NCBI GenBank assembly: GCA_902776195.1
Contig: CACYPF010000004.1
Coordinates: forward strand, 1-64,000
Origin: an uncultured Prevotellaceae bacterium
GTDB lineage: Bacteria > Bacteroidota > Bacteroidia > Bacteroidales > Bacteroidaceae
Direction of reading: 5' to 3'
DNA: 64,000 nt
Shown piece after piece: positions 26,210-35,197 of this stretch. The notes below the pieces were generated by a model. The model had not been told where the DNA came from. It saw nothing but the letters and a program-made list of their open reading frames with translations, and did no database searches. The position numbers and the translations under genes are program-made. How positions within the stretch are numbered: the stretch's first letter is position 1; every line of letters starts with the position of its first letter.

Positions 26210-27775
26210 ATGAAAAGAACAACACTATCCCTTATCTTCCTTTTTTTCGCTACTATCGGCATCCTTGCCCAAACCAGTACGAAGTTAGAGGCAGAAAATG
26301 CTAATTACGTGAATTGCAAACTGATTCAAGATAGCAAGTATTCTGGTGGGAAAGCACTGGAAATAACAGAAGAAAATGCCAAAATCACCTTTACCTACAA
26401 TCAGTCGGAAAAAGGGAAATATATCGTCTATGTGGGCTATGACGGACTTCATGGCGACAAGGTGGTGAACCTTGCCGTGAACGGCAGTAACGGTACTTTC
26501 ACGACCAAGGGGAGAGCAGAGACAGCCGTTGGTACTTTCTTTATGAATAAAGGCAATAACACCATCATTATCACTCCCGGTTGGACATGGTTCCGCATTG
26601 ACTATATCCGCATCGAGAAGGATAATAGTATCTCTTTGCCTTTTAATATATCGCCAGCCCCTGTTGATCCTCAGGCAACAGCCAATGCTAAGAAAGTATA
26701 CTCCTTCCTCTATAACAATTTTGGAAAGAAGACCATTTCTGGTATGATGACTGGTGACATGTCGTCTGCCAATGGGAATGTCACACAGCATGACGACATA
26801 AAGGCTGTCTATGAAGCCTCCGGCAAATACCCAGCCCTCGTTGGTTTCGACTTCATGAATACGACTGGTGCTTACGAGAATGCCGATTGGACTAAATCAT
26901 ATACCAATAATGTCATTGAGCTGGCAAAAGACACCTACAAGCGTGGAGGCGTTCCAACCTTCACATGGCACTGGCGTGACCCCAGCCGCAGCACTGGCGA
27001 GTTCTATTCTGATCAATGTAACATGAAGATTACCAATGCCTTAAAGAATGACGGCACATGGAACACCTCTTCTTCTCTCTATCAGTACATCATCAAGGAC
27101 ATCGATGCCATTGCCGATCATTTCCTGGAATTACAGAATGCTGGTGTCGCCTGTATCTTCCGCCCTCTCCATGAATCAAGTGGCGGTTGGTTCTGGTGGG
27201 GACGAGAGGGAGCGGAACCTTTCAAGAAACTCTACCATCTGCTTTACGATGAGATGGTGAATGTCAAGGGTGTTCATAATGTCATCTGGGTATGGAATGC
27301 GGGAGAGTATGACCAAGACTGGAACCCGGGCGAAGCCTATTATGATGTCGTCTCAGCGGATATCTATAACAAAAGTTTCGACTACTCCAGTAATTATGTC
27401 TTGTTTGACAAACTCAAAGTACTCACTGGAGGCAAGAAGATTCTCGCTTTATCAGAGAATGGTCCCATCCCTGATATCGACAAGGAGTTTGACGAGGAGG
27501 CTGTATGGTCGTGGTGGATGCCTTGGTATCACACATGGAATGGCAAATTCGTCGACCAGACCAGCAAGGAAGAATGGACGAAATGTATGAACGACAGCCG
27601 TGTCGTCACCCTTGAGGACTTATCCGCCGGCTGGGAAGCATACACTGGTATTCAGTCACCCAAAGTCAGCAAGCATACCAATCTTGCCATCTATGACCTT
27701 CAAGGTCACCGCCTCTCTGAAATACCACGCAAAGGGATGTATATCAGAGGGGGTAGAATTCTAATCAATAATTAA
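26210..27775 (+). CDS. Beta-mannanase, GH26, with N-terminal CBM35-like domain
   Basis: A 521-residue secreted enzyme. Signal peptide residues 1-20 (ends LAQ). Residues about 22-140 are a CBM35-like sandwich (LEAENANYVNCK ... WTWFRIDYIRI). The GH26 barrel spans about 160-475 with acid/base Glu322 in FRPLHESSGGWFWWG and nucleophile Glu416 in ALSENGPIPD. The end (LAIYDLQGHRLSEIPRKGMYIRGGR) resembles a Prevotella C-terminal secretion tail, so it may be displayed on the surface. It cleaves internal beta-1,4-mannosidic bonds, and pairs logically with GH27 upstream and GH2 downstream. Confidence 0.93.
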   Translation: MKRTTLSLIFLFFATIGILAQTSTKLEAENANYVNCKLIQDSKYSGGKALEITEENAKITFTYNQSEKGKYIVYVGYDGLHGDKVVNLAVNGSNGTFTTKGRAETAVGTFFMNKGNNTIIITPGWTWFRIDYIRIEKDNSISLPFNISPAPVDPQATANAKKVYSFLYNNFGKKTISGMMTGDMSSANGNVTQHDDIKAVYEASGKYPALVGFDFMNTTGAYENADWTKSYTNNVIELAKDTYKRGGVPTFTWHWRDPSRSTGEFYSDQCNMKITNALKNDGTWNTSSSLYQYIIKDIDAIADHFLELQNAGVACIFRPLHESSGGWFWWGREGAEPFKKLYHLLYDEMVNVKGVHNVIWVWNAGEYDQDWNPGEAYYDVVSADIYNKSFDYSSNYVLFDKLKVLTGGKKILALSENGPIPDIDKEFDEEAVWSWWMPWYHTWNGKFVDQTSKEEWTKCMNDSRVVTLEDLSAGWEAYTGIQSPKVSKHTNLAIYDLQGHRLSEIPRKGMYIRGGRILINN

Positions 27776-27784
27776 ACCAACAAT

Positions 27785-30241
27785 ATGAACCTAAGAAAAC
27801 TGATGACGGTGATAACTGTCTGGATGACAGTACTCACCATGAACGCACAGAATGTGAGAGAGGTCATCCGACTGGACGAGGGGTGGAAGTTCGCTTTCGG
27901 CAACGCCGCTGACCCTGCCAAGGACTTCGGATGCGGAACGGAGTATTTCAACTACCTGACGAAGGCGAACTCGATACATAACGAGGGACCATATTCCCCG
28001 AAGTTCGATGACTCGAAATGGGAGGAGGTACGCATCCCCCACGACTGGGTGACCACCCTGTCGTATGAACAGAAAGCCAGTCATTCTCACGGTTATAAGA
28101 CCGTAGGCTATAAATACCCGGAGACCAGCGTGGGATGGTACAGGAAAATCGTGAAAATTGAAGAATTGAAAAGTGGAAGTACCGAAGACCTTCCCTGCAG
28201 GTATTATCTGCAGTTCGACGGTATCTTCCGCAATGCCCGTGTGTGGTTCAATGGGTTTTATATGGGCACGGAGCCCAGTGGCTATGCCACTCAGGTATAT
28301 GACGTGACGGAATATGTGAACTACGGAGGCGACAACCTCATCTGTGTACGTGCCGACGCTACCCTTGAGGAGGGTTGGTTCTACGAGGGTGCCGGTATCT
28401 ACCGGGATGCATGGCTTGTCAAGACGGGTAAGGTGAGCGTGGCTCCCTTCGGTACTTTCGTCTATGCCGACATGAAAGCACCTTACACGACTGCCACGAT
28501 GGTTGTAGAGACAGAGATCCATAACAGCACCCCCGCCACACAGTCCTGCCAGGTGGAGCAACGCCTGCTGGATGCCGACGGAAAGGAGGTTGGCAGGATG
28601 GCTGCAGCAACCATGCAGTTGAAAGGCAAACAGACCAGCAGTTGCAAACAACAGATGACGGTCAGTCACCCACACCTGTGGAGCACTACGGACCCTTACC
28701 TCTATCAGGTGGAGACCACGGTGAAGGTGGATGGCAAGGTGACGGATGTCTATACCACTACGACAGGTTTCCGTGAGGTGGTCTTCGATGCCGACAAGGG
28801 CTTCCTGCTGAATGGCAAGTCCATCGAGCTGAAAGGTGCCAATATGCACCAGGACCATGCGGGCGTGGGGGCTGCCATCCCCAATGCCCTGCAGGCATGG
28901 CGCATCCAACAATTGAAGCAGTTCGGGTGTAACGCCTACCGTGCCTCACATAACCCCATGACTCCTGCCCTGCTCGACATCTGCGACCGCGAGGGTATCC
29001 TCGTCATCGACGAGAACCGTCTCTCGGGTATCAACACCGAGCACCTGCGCCTCTTGGAGAATATGATCAAGCGTGACCGTAACCATCCTTCCGTCATCCT
29101 GTGGAGCGACGGTAATGAGGAATGGGGAATGGAGAATACCATCCAGGGAACACGCATCGCCGCTGCCATGAGGGAGTATACCAAACTGCTCGACCCCACC
29201 CGCCACTCTACCATCGCCAATGCCGGTGGCGGAGAGATGATCAAGGGACTTGACGTAGTGGGGTTCAACTATATCCTGCAGAATGATGTGGACAACCGCA
29301 AGAAGAACAACCCGACATGGAAGATTGTAGGTACGGAGGAGACGACGGGCTGTGGTACCCGTGGTGTCTATTACGACAATCCGGAATTCCCGGGACGCAT
29401 GGTATCGATGAACCGGAGCGCTGACAAGGACGGCACCTACAACCGTATCGAGCGTGGTTGGAAGTTCTATGCTGACCGTCCATGGGCTGCGGGACTCTTC
29501 TACTGGACCGGTTTCGACTACCGTGGCGAGCCCAACCCCCTGTCATTTCCTGCCCACGACTCAGAGTTCGGCATCCTCGACTACTGCGGTTTCTGGAAAG
29601 ACGAGGCGTGGTATCTGAAGTCATGGTGGACCGACGAGCCCACCCTGCATATCTTCCCCCACTGGAACCTGCAAGGTCATGAGGGTGAGGAAGTGGAGGT
29701 ATGGGCATACAGCAACTGCGACGAGGTAGAGCTGACGGTCAATGGCAAGAAACTGGGTCGTCAGAAGATGCCTAAGAACGGACACTTGAAGTGGAAGGCG
29801 GTCTACCAGCCTGGCAAGGTGGTTGCCGTAGGCTATAAGAACGGCAAGCGCATCCTCACGGAGACGATAGAGACCACCAAACCTGCCGACAGGATCATCG
29901 TGAAGAGCAACCGCCCCAGCATCACTGCCGACGGACGGGATGTCGCCATCGTCACCATCGAGTTGCAGGATGCCAAAGGACGTGTCGTTCCTGATGCCTG
30001 CCAGCCCCTGACCTTCCGTATTGAAGGCAACGGCCGCATCATCGGCGCGGGGAATGGTGACCCCTCCTATCCCGGTGCCGACCACCCGAAAGACAAGGAC
30101 TGCAAGGAGTTCAGCATTCCTGCCTTCAACGGTTACGCACAAGTCATCATCCAGAGTGAGAAGAGTGCCGGCAATATCCTGTTGCAATGCACCTCCACCG
30201 GACTGAAGAGCGGCACCGTCAATATCCGGTCTGCACAATAA
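27785..30241 (+). CDS. GH2 glycoside hydrolase (beta-galactosidase/beta-mannosidase type)
   Basis: An 818-residue exported enzyme. Signal peptide residues 1-21 (ends MNA). The N-terminal jelly-roll has RIPHDWVTTLSYEQ and GWYRKIV; Ig-like domains and the catalytic barrel follow with LKGANMHQDHAGVG, CNAYRASHNPMTP, and ILWSDGNEEWGM containing acid/base Glu445. The nucleophile is probably Glu518 or Glu519 in VGTEETTGCG. A DUF4982-like and an Ig-like domain (ITADGRDVAIVTIELQDAKGRVVPDA) close the protein. Family GH2 is clear; the specificity is not. Context favours an exo-enzyme on manno- or galacto-oligosaccharides. Codons are more GC-rich than in the two upstream genes. Confidence 0.88.
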   Translation: MNLRKLMTVITVWMTVLTMNAQNVREVIRLDEGWKFAFGNAADPAKDFGCGTEYFNYLTKANSIHNEGPYSPKFDDSKWEEVRIPHDWVTTLSYEQKASHSHGYKTVGYKYPETSVGWYRKIVKIEELKSGSTEDLPCRYYLQFDGIFRNARVWFNGFYMGTEPSGYATQVYDVTEYVNYGGDNLICVRADATLEEGWFYEGAGIYRDAWLVKTGKVSVAPFGTFVYADMKAPYTTATMVVETEIHNSTPATQSCQVEQRLLDADGKEVGRMAAATMQLKGKQTSSCKQQMTVSHPHLWSTTDPYLYQVETTVKVDGKVTDVYTTTTGFREVVFDADKGFLLNGKSIELKGANMHQDHAGVGAAIPNALQAWRIQQLKQFGCNAYRASHNPMTPALLDICDREGILVIDENRLSGINTEHLRLLENMIKRDRNHPSVILWSDGNEEWGMENTIQGTRIAAAMREYTKLLDPTRHSTIANAGGGEMIKGLDVVGFNYILQNDVDNRKKNNPTWKIVGTEETTGCGTRGVYYDNPEFPGRMVSMNRSADKDGTYNRIERGWKFYADRPWAAGLFYWTGFDYRGEPNPLSFPAHDSEFGILDYCGFWKDEAWYLKSWWTDEPTLHIFPHWNLQGHEGEEVEVWAYSNCDEVELTVNGKKLGRQKMPKNGHLKWKAVYQPGKVVAVGYKNGKRILTETIETTKPADRIIVKSNRPSITADGRDVAIVTIELQDAKGRVVPDACQPLTFRIEGNGRIIGAGNGDPSYPGADHPKDKDCKEFSIPAFNGYAQVIIQSEKSAGNILLQCTSTGLKSGTVNIRSAQ

Positions 30242-30265
30242 GGAACACGCACACATATACAAAAG

Positions 30266-30305
30266 TCGGGCAAATACTTTGCTATTTGCCCGATTTTATT
30301 TAATT
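30266..30305 (+). terminator. Terminator of the GH27-GH26-GH2 operon
   Basis: A perfect 11-bp stem (30266-30276 with 30283-30293), 6-nt loop CTTTGC, followed by TTTTATTTAATTTT. A textbook rho-independent terminator 25 bases after the GH2 stop codon. It overlaps the alaS promoter. Confidence 0.9.
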
Positions 30306-30308
30306 TTG
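30278..30308 (+). promoter_or_regulatory. Promoter of alaS, embedded in the preceding terminator
   Basis: TTTG (30278-30281) lies in the terminator loop; 19 bases later TAATTTTG (30301-30308) is part of its T-rich tail. The start codon is 29 bases on. Confidence 0.7.
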
Positions 30309-30337
30309 CACCAAATTTGTAAAAACTAAGAAGAAAG

Positions 30338-32962
30338 ATGATGACAGCTAACGAGATTCGTGAATCGTTTAAGAAGTTTTTCGAGCAGAAGCAGCATGCT
30401 ATCGTGCCCTCTGCTCCTATGGTGATTAAGGACGACCCTACCCTGATGTTCACCAATGCGGGAATGAACCAGTGGAAGGATATCATATTGGGCACACGTG
30501 ACCCTGAGCCACGCCGTCGTGCCGATACCCAGAAGTGCCTGCGTGTCAGCGGTAAGCATAACGACCTGGAGGAGGTGGGTCATGACACCTATCACCACAC
30601 CATGTTCGAGATGCTCGGCAACTGGTCGTTCGGCGACTATTTCAAGGAGGGTGCCATTGATATGGCATGGGAATACCTGGTGGACGTGCTGAAACTGAAT
30701 CCTGAGGATCTGTATGTCACCGTCTTCGAGGGTGATCCCTCTGAGGGACTGGAGCGTGACGACGAGGCTGCCGGCTACTGGCTGAAGCATGTGCCTGCCG
30801 ACCATATCATCAACGGCAACAAGCACGACAACTTCTGGGAGATGGGCGACACAGGTCCCTGTGGTCCCTGCTCTGAGATTCATGTCGACTCCCGCACGGA
30901 GGAAGAGAAGAAGAACGGTCCTACGGGTCGTGAACTGGTCAACAAGGACCACCCGCAGGTCATCGAGATATGGAACCTCGTGTTCATGCAGTATAACCGC
31001 AAGGCTGACGGCTCACTGGAGAAGCTCTCCATGAACGTCATCGACACCGGTATGGGCTTCGAGCGTCTGGTGCGTATGATGCAGGGGAAGCACTCCAACT
31101 ACGACACGGATGTCTTCCAGCCTATCATCAAGGCGGAGGAGCAGATCTGCGGCATGAAATATGGAGAGAAGGAAGAGACGGATGTCGCCATGCGAGTATG
31201 TGCCGACCACCTGCGTGCCGTCGCTTTCTCCATCGCTGACGGACAGCTGCCCTCAAATGCCAAGGCGGGTTATGTGATCCGCCGCATCCTGCGCCGTGCC
31301 GTCCGCTATGCCTACACCTTCCTCGGTCAGAAGGACGGATTCATCTATCAGCTCGTTCCCACCCTCGTTCATGAGATGGGTGATGCCTTCCCTGAGCTGA
31401 AGGCTCAGCAGATACTGATCACCAAGGTCATCAAAGAGGAGGAGGAGTCTTTCCTGCGTACCCTCGACAAGGGTATCGCCATGCTGAACGATGCAATGGA
31501 GAAGTTGAAGGCAGAAGGTAAGAACCAGCTGGATGGCGTACAGGCTTTCCGTCTGTTCGACACTTACGGATTCCCCCTCGACCTCACTGAGCTGATCTGC
31601 CGTGAGAACAACTTCACCGTTGACGAGGAGCAGTTTAATGTGGAGATGCAGAAACAGAAGGAGCGCGCCCGTAATGCCGCTGCTGTGGAAAACAGCGACT
31701 GGACGGAGCTGAAGGCTGGCGAACAGCAGTTCGTGGGCTACGACTATACCGAATACAACTGTCATATCCTGCGCTACCGCAAGGTAACCCAGAAGAAGAA
31801 CGAGTTCTATGAGCTGGTTCTCGACGCCACTCCTTTCTATGGCGAGATGGGTGGACAGGTCGGTGACTGCGGTGTGCTCTGCAACGAGAATGAGACTATC
31901 GAGATTATCGACACCAAGCGTGAGAACAACCAGAGCGTACATATCGTCAAGCAGCTGCCTAAAGACCCCACTGCGGAGTTCATGGCATGTGTGGATACCG
32001 ACAAGCGTGACGCTTCTGCCGCCAACCATACCGCTACGCACCTGCTCGACTATGCGTTGAAACAGGTACTGGGCGACCATGTGGAGCAGAAGGGTTCGTA
32101 TGTGTCACCTGACACCCTGCGCTTCGACTTCTCTCACTTCCAGAAGGTGACCGACGAGGAGTTGCGTCAGGTGGAGCGGATGGTCAATGACATGATCCGT
32201 CAGGACATTCATATCGACGAGCATCGTGACGTTCCGTTCGACGAGGCAAAGAAACTCGGTGCCATCGCCCTCTTCGGTGAGAAATACGGGGATAAGGTGC
32301 GTGTCGTACGCTTCGGACCGTCCTGTGAGTTCTGTGGTGGTATCCATGCCAGTTCAACAGGCCGTATCGGTTTCTTCAAGATTATCTCGGAGAGCAGCGT
32401 GGCTGCCGGCATCCGCCGTATCGAGGCGAAGACGGGTAAGGAGTGTGAGGACTTGCTGTACGTGATGGAAGACCACATGAAGGCTATCAAGGCTTTGTTC
32501 AATAACGCCAAGGACTTAGAGAGTGTCATCCAGAAATACATCGACGAGCATGATGCCATGAAGAAGGAGATAGAGTCGTTCCAGGCTCAGGCTGTGGAGC
32601 GCACGAAGAACTATCTGATGAAAGAGATCCGCACCATCAATGGTGTCAATGTCATCTCACGTGTCGTGGAGATGCAGCCTGCCGCTGTCAAGGACCTCGT
32701 CTTCCAGCTGCGTGCCGCCGTGGAGCCTCCCTTCCTCTGTGCCATCGGCTCGAAGTTCCAGGACAAGCCTCAGCTCAGTATCATGATGAGTGATGACATG
32801 GTGAAAGACCATGGACTGAATGCAGGACAGATGGTTCGCGAGGCGGCAAAACTCATCCAGGGTGGTGGCGGCGGTCAGCCCCACTACGCACAGGCTGGCG
32901 GTAAGAATGCCGACGGACTCAGCGCTGCTGTCGACAAGGTCATCGAACTGGCGAAACTCTAA
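30338..32962 (+). CDS. alaS: Alanyl-tRNA synthetase
   Basis: An 874-residue class II synthetase charging tRNA-Ala in the cytoplasm. Motif 1-2 region: [28 protein letters not shown]. tRNA recognition: [12 protein letters not shown]. Editing domain: HTATHLL (metal-binding His pair) and [13 protein letters not shown]. The C-Ala domain at the end includes [15 protein letters not shown]. Length is normal. Two adjacent ATGs (30338, 30341) could start it. Strong codon bias fits a highly expressed gene and explains the long meaningless antisense frames. Confidence 0.97.
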   Translation: MMTANEIRESFKKFFEQKQHAIVPSAPMVIKDDPTLMFTNAGMNQWKDIILGTRDPEPRRRADTQKCLRVSGKHNDLEEVGHDTYHHTMFEMLGNWSFGDYFKEGAIDMAWEYLVDVLKLNPEDLYVTVFEGDPSEGLERDDEAAGYWLKHVPADHIINGNKHDNFWEMGDTGPCGPCSEIHVDSRTEEEKKNGPTGRELVNKDHPQVIEIWNLVFMQYNRKADGSLEKLSMNVIDTGMGFERLVRMMQGKHSNYDTDVFQPIIKAEEQICGMKYGEKEETDVAMRVCADHLRAVAFSIADGQLPSNAKAGYVIRRILRRAVRYAYTFLGQKDGFIYQLVPTLVHEMGDAFPELKAQQILITKVIKEEEESFLRTLDKGIAMLNDAMEKLKAEGKNQLDGVQAFRLFDTYGFPLDLTELICRENNFTVDEEQFNVEMQKQKERARNAAAVENSDWTELKAGEQQFVGYDYTEYNCHILRYRKVTQKKNEFYELVLDATPFYGEMGGQVGDCGVLCNENETIEIIDTKRENNQSVHIVKQLPKDPTAEFMACVDTDKRDASAANHTATHLLDYALKQVLGDHVEQKGSYVSPDTLRFDFSHFQKVTDEELRQVERMVNDMIRQDIHIDEHRDVPFDEAKKLGAIALFGEKYGDKVRVVRFGPSCEFCGGIHASSTGRIGFFKIISESSVAAGIRRIEAKTGKECEDLLYVMEDHMKAIKALFNNAKDLESVIQKYIDEHDAMKKEIESFQAQAVERTKNYLMKEIRTINGVNVISRVVEMQPAAVKDLVFQLRAAVEPPFLCAIGSKFQDKPQLSIMMSDDMVKDHGLNAGQMVREAAKLIQGGGGGQPHYAQAGGKNADGLSAAVDKVIELAKL

Positions 32963-33044
32963 AATAATATTCTGTCCGCCAACTGTATTACCCTCTTTGT
33001 CAAGAAAACTTGCCGAAAAACGTGTATGTTTTTTTGCACCTTCT

Positions 33045-33172
33045 AGGATTTCAGGGGGCACCTTTGAGGGATAAAACTGGCTGTTTCGGAGCTTGAACGT
33101 ACCTTCGAGGGACGAAGGCGGCACCTTCCCACCCGTTAGGTGGCACCTTCCTCCCTCGAAGGTGCCACCTAA
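33045..33172. repeat. GGCACCTTCGAGG-type repeats with a perfect 15-bp hairpin
   Basis: The 606-base gap after alaS (32963-33568) has no convincing gene. It holds degenerate copies of GGCACCTTyGAGGG in both orientations (near 33055, 33098, 33118, 33142, 33158). Two of them form a perfect inverted repeat (33136-33150 with 33158-33172, 7-nt loop CTCCCTC). No T-run follows, so it is not an ordinary terminator. The pattern is what one expects of a dispersed intergenic repeat family in this group. From 33180 to 33500 nothing is recognised. Confidence 0.6.
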
Positions 33173-33509
33173 ATCAGTAAAAGAAAGCACTAAAAACTGT
33201 GATTTTCGGTGGTTTTCAGGGGCTTTTCAGAGTGCAATCAAGAGCGTAAACAGCTTAAACGTTTGACGCACAACGCATTACGAAAACCGCTGTATTTTCG
33301 CGTATTTGAGACCAACTTAGGTCTTGATGGATTCTACGCGAAACTACAGTGACGTTTTGTCAAAAAGTTTCACTCCTAAATAATTATAGGTAGGAGAAAC
33401 ATATATTTGGGGGAGTTGAAGATGGTATTATAATATCTATAACCGAAGAGTTATGACATGGTTATAAACGTAAGAGCAGGACTGCCTGATTTATTTTGTC
33501 GTTCAATCA

Positions 33510-33541
33510 TTTGGTCAGATAAGAAAAAAAAATTATCTTTG
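33510..33541 (+). promoter_or_regulatory. Promoter of the HerA/DUF853 gene
   Basis: TTTG (33510-33513), 20 bases, TATCTTTG (33534-33541); the start codon is 27 bases downstream. Exact consensus match. Confidence 0.75.
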
Positions 33542-33568
33542 CAAAAATATTAATAAACCTATAAACTT

Positions 33569-35143
33569 ATGTACGACAAAGAACGCGGGCTTTACATTGC
33601 CCATTGCGCCAATGGGGCGCTTTCGATTCAAGGTAAGATGGCGAACCGCCATGGACTCATCGCCGGTGCCACAGGTACTGGTAAGACAGTCTCCCTGCAG
33701 GTGATGGCAGAGACCTTCTGTCAGGCAGGTGTTCCCTGTTTCATGGCAGATATGAAGGGCGACCTCAGCGGTATCTCACAGGTAGGTAAGATGAGTGGAT
33801 TCATCGAGAAACGTCTCCCGGAGTTCGGTGTTGAGAACCCGGAGTTCCAGGCATGTCCCGTCCGCTTCTATGACGTATTCGGCGAGCAGGGTCATCCCAT
33901 GCGTGCCACCATATCGCAGATGGGACCGCTGTTGCTCTCCCGCATCCTGCAGCTGAACGAGACGCAAGCCGGTATTCTCAATATCCTGTTCCGCGTAGCC
34001 GATGAGCAAGGGCTACTGCTTGACGACCTCAAGGACCTGCGCTCGATGCTCAACTGGATGGGAGACCACGCGAAGGAGATTACCCTGAAATACGGTAATG
34101 TGACCACCACGAGTATCGGTGCCATCCAGCGTTCGATATTACAGTTGGAGAACCAAGGAGCGGACAAGTTCTTCGGACTGCCCTCCTTCGACATACAGGA
34201 CCTGCTGGCAGTAGAGGGCGGCAAGGGTGTGATGAGCGTGCTGGCTGCTGACAAGTTGATGATGCAGCCCAAGCTCTACTCCACCTTCCTGCTGTGGCTG
34301 CTCTCTGAGTTATACACCACCCTCCCGGAGGTGGGCGACCTGCCCCAGCCGAAACTCGTGTTCTTCTTCGACGAGGCACACATGCTCTTCACCGACACCT
34401 CGAAGGCATTGCTCGACAAGATAGAGCAGGTCATCCGTCTGGTACGCTCGAAGGGAGTGGGTATCTATTTCATCACACAGAGTCCTGCCGATATCCCAGA
34501 GAACATCCTCGGACAGCTGGGTAACCGTGTGCAGCATGCCCTCCGTGCCTATACCCCGAAAGACCAGAAAGCGGTGAAGACGGCTGCTGACACGTTCCGC
34601 GCCAACCCTGCCTTCAAGACCGACGAGGCTATCATGAACCTGGAGACGGGTGAGGCTCTCGTCAGCTTCCTGGACGAGAAAGGTGCTCCCACGATGGTGG
34701 AGCGTGCGAAGATACTCTTCCCTCTCTCGCAGATCGGTGCCATCACAGAAGGACAGCGCATGGACATCATGAAGCAGAGTCGTATCTATGGGAAATACGA
34801 CAACCCCGTTGACCGTCAGAGTGCTTTCGAGGTATTGCTGGCGCAAGCTGAGCAGGCAGCTCTTGCCGAGACAGAAGAGACAGAAGCCGCTGAGGTGGAG
34901 AAGCAAAAGGAAGAGAAGAAGAAACCCGGTATCATGAGTAAGGTATGGAAAGCGGTACTCACCGCCATCACCTCTACCCTCGCCACCATCCTCGGCACCT
35001 ATGTCAGCGACAAGATAACGGGTAAGAAGACGAAGTCAAGGACATCGGCGACAGGTAGAGTGGTCAAGAATGCCACGAGTGCTGCTACCCGCTCCGTGAC
35101 GAGGGAACTCACCCGTGACATCCTCGGTAACCTGATTAAATAG
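33569..35143 (+). CDS. HerA-like ATPase (DUF853 family)
   Basis: A 524-residue cytoplasmic P-loop ATPase. Walker A is GATGTGKTVSLQ (about residues 31-42), then FMADMKGDLSGIS, and Walker B is LVFFFDEAHMLF near residue 268; IYFITQSPADIPENILGQLGNRVQHALRA is the HerA/FtsK-like sensor region. This is the stand-alone DUF853 type that lacks the HAS-barrel N-terminus, and no NurA nuclease is adjacent. The C-terminal 110 residues are Glu/Lys-rich and then Ser/Thr/Arg-rich, and likely flexible. The role of DUF853 proteins is not settled; DNA translocation is inferred from the fold. Confidence 0.85.
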   Translation: MYDKERGLYIAHCANGALSIQGKMANRHGLIAGATGTGKTVSLQVMAETFCQAGVPCFMADMKGDLSGISQVGKMSGFIEKRLPEFGVENPEFQACPVRFYDVFGEQGHPMRATISQMGPLLLSRILQLNETQAGILNILFRVADEQGLLLDDLKDLRSMLNWMGDHAKEITLKYGNVTTTSIGAIQRSILQLENQGADKFFGLPSFDIQDLLAVEGGKGVMSVLAADKLMMQPKLYSTFLLWLLSELYTTLPEVGDLPQPKLVFFFDEAHMLFTDTSKALLDKIEQVIRLVRSKGVGIYFITQSPADIPENILGQLGNRVQHALRAYTPKDQKAVKTAADTFRANPAFKTDEAIMNLETGEALVSFLDEKGAPTMVERAKILFPLSQIGAITEGQRMDIMKQSRIYGKYDNPVDRQSAFEVLLAQAEQAALAETEETEAAEVEKQKEEKKKPGIMSKVWKAVLTAITSTLATILGTYVSDKITGKKTKSRTSATGRVVKNATSAATRSVTRELTRDILGNLIK

Positions 35144-35155
35144 AATTAAACAAGA

Positions 35156-35197
35156 AACAAAAGAAAGCGGTTGATATCTCAACCGCTTTCTTTTGTT
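35156..35197. terminator. Bidirectional terminator between convergent genes
   Basis: A perfect 19-bp inverted repeat (35156-35174 with 35179-35197) and a 4-nt loop. The arms end in A/T-rich AACAAAAG and CTTTTGTT, giving a U-tail on both strands. It ends the HerA-like gene on the plus strand and overlaps the stop codon of the thioredoxin-esterase gene on the minus strand. Confidence 0.9.

Noticed and set aside
31253-32080. Long antisense frame inside alaS
   Set aside because: It arises from the strong codon bias of alaS; it has no promoter and its sequence has no domain character.
32657-33190. Minus-strand frame of 177 codons spanning the end of alaS and the following gap
   Set aside because: Most of it is antisense to alaS, and the remainder is read through the GGCACCTTC repeats (giving GGTFEGG- and LEGTFK-like repetitions). 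The only protein-like stretch, FSASFLDKEGN, is too short to support a gene.
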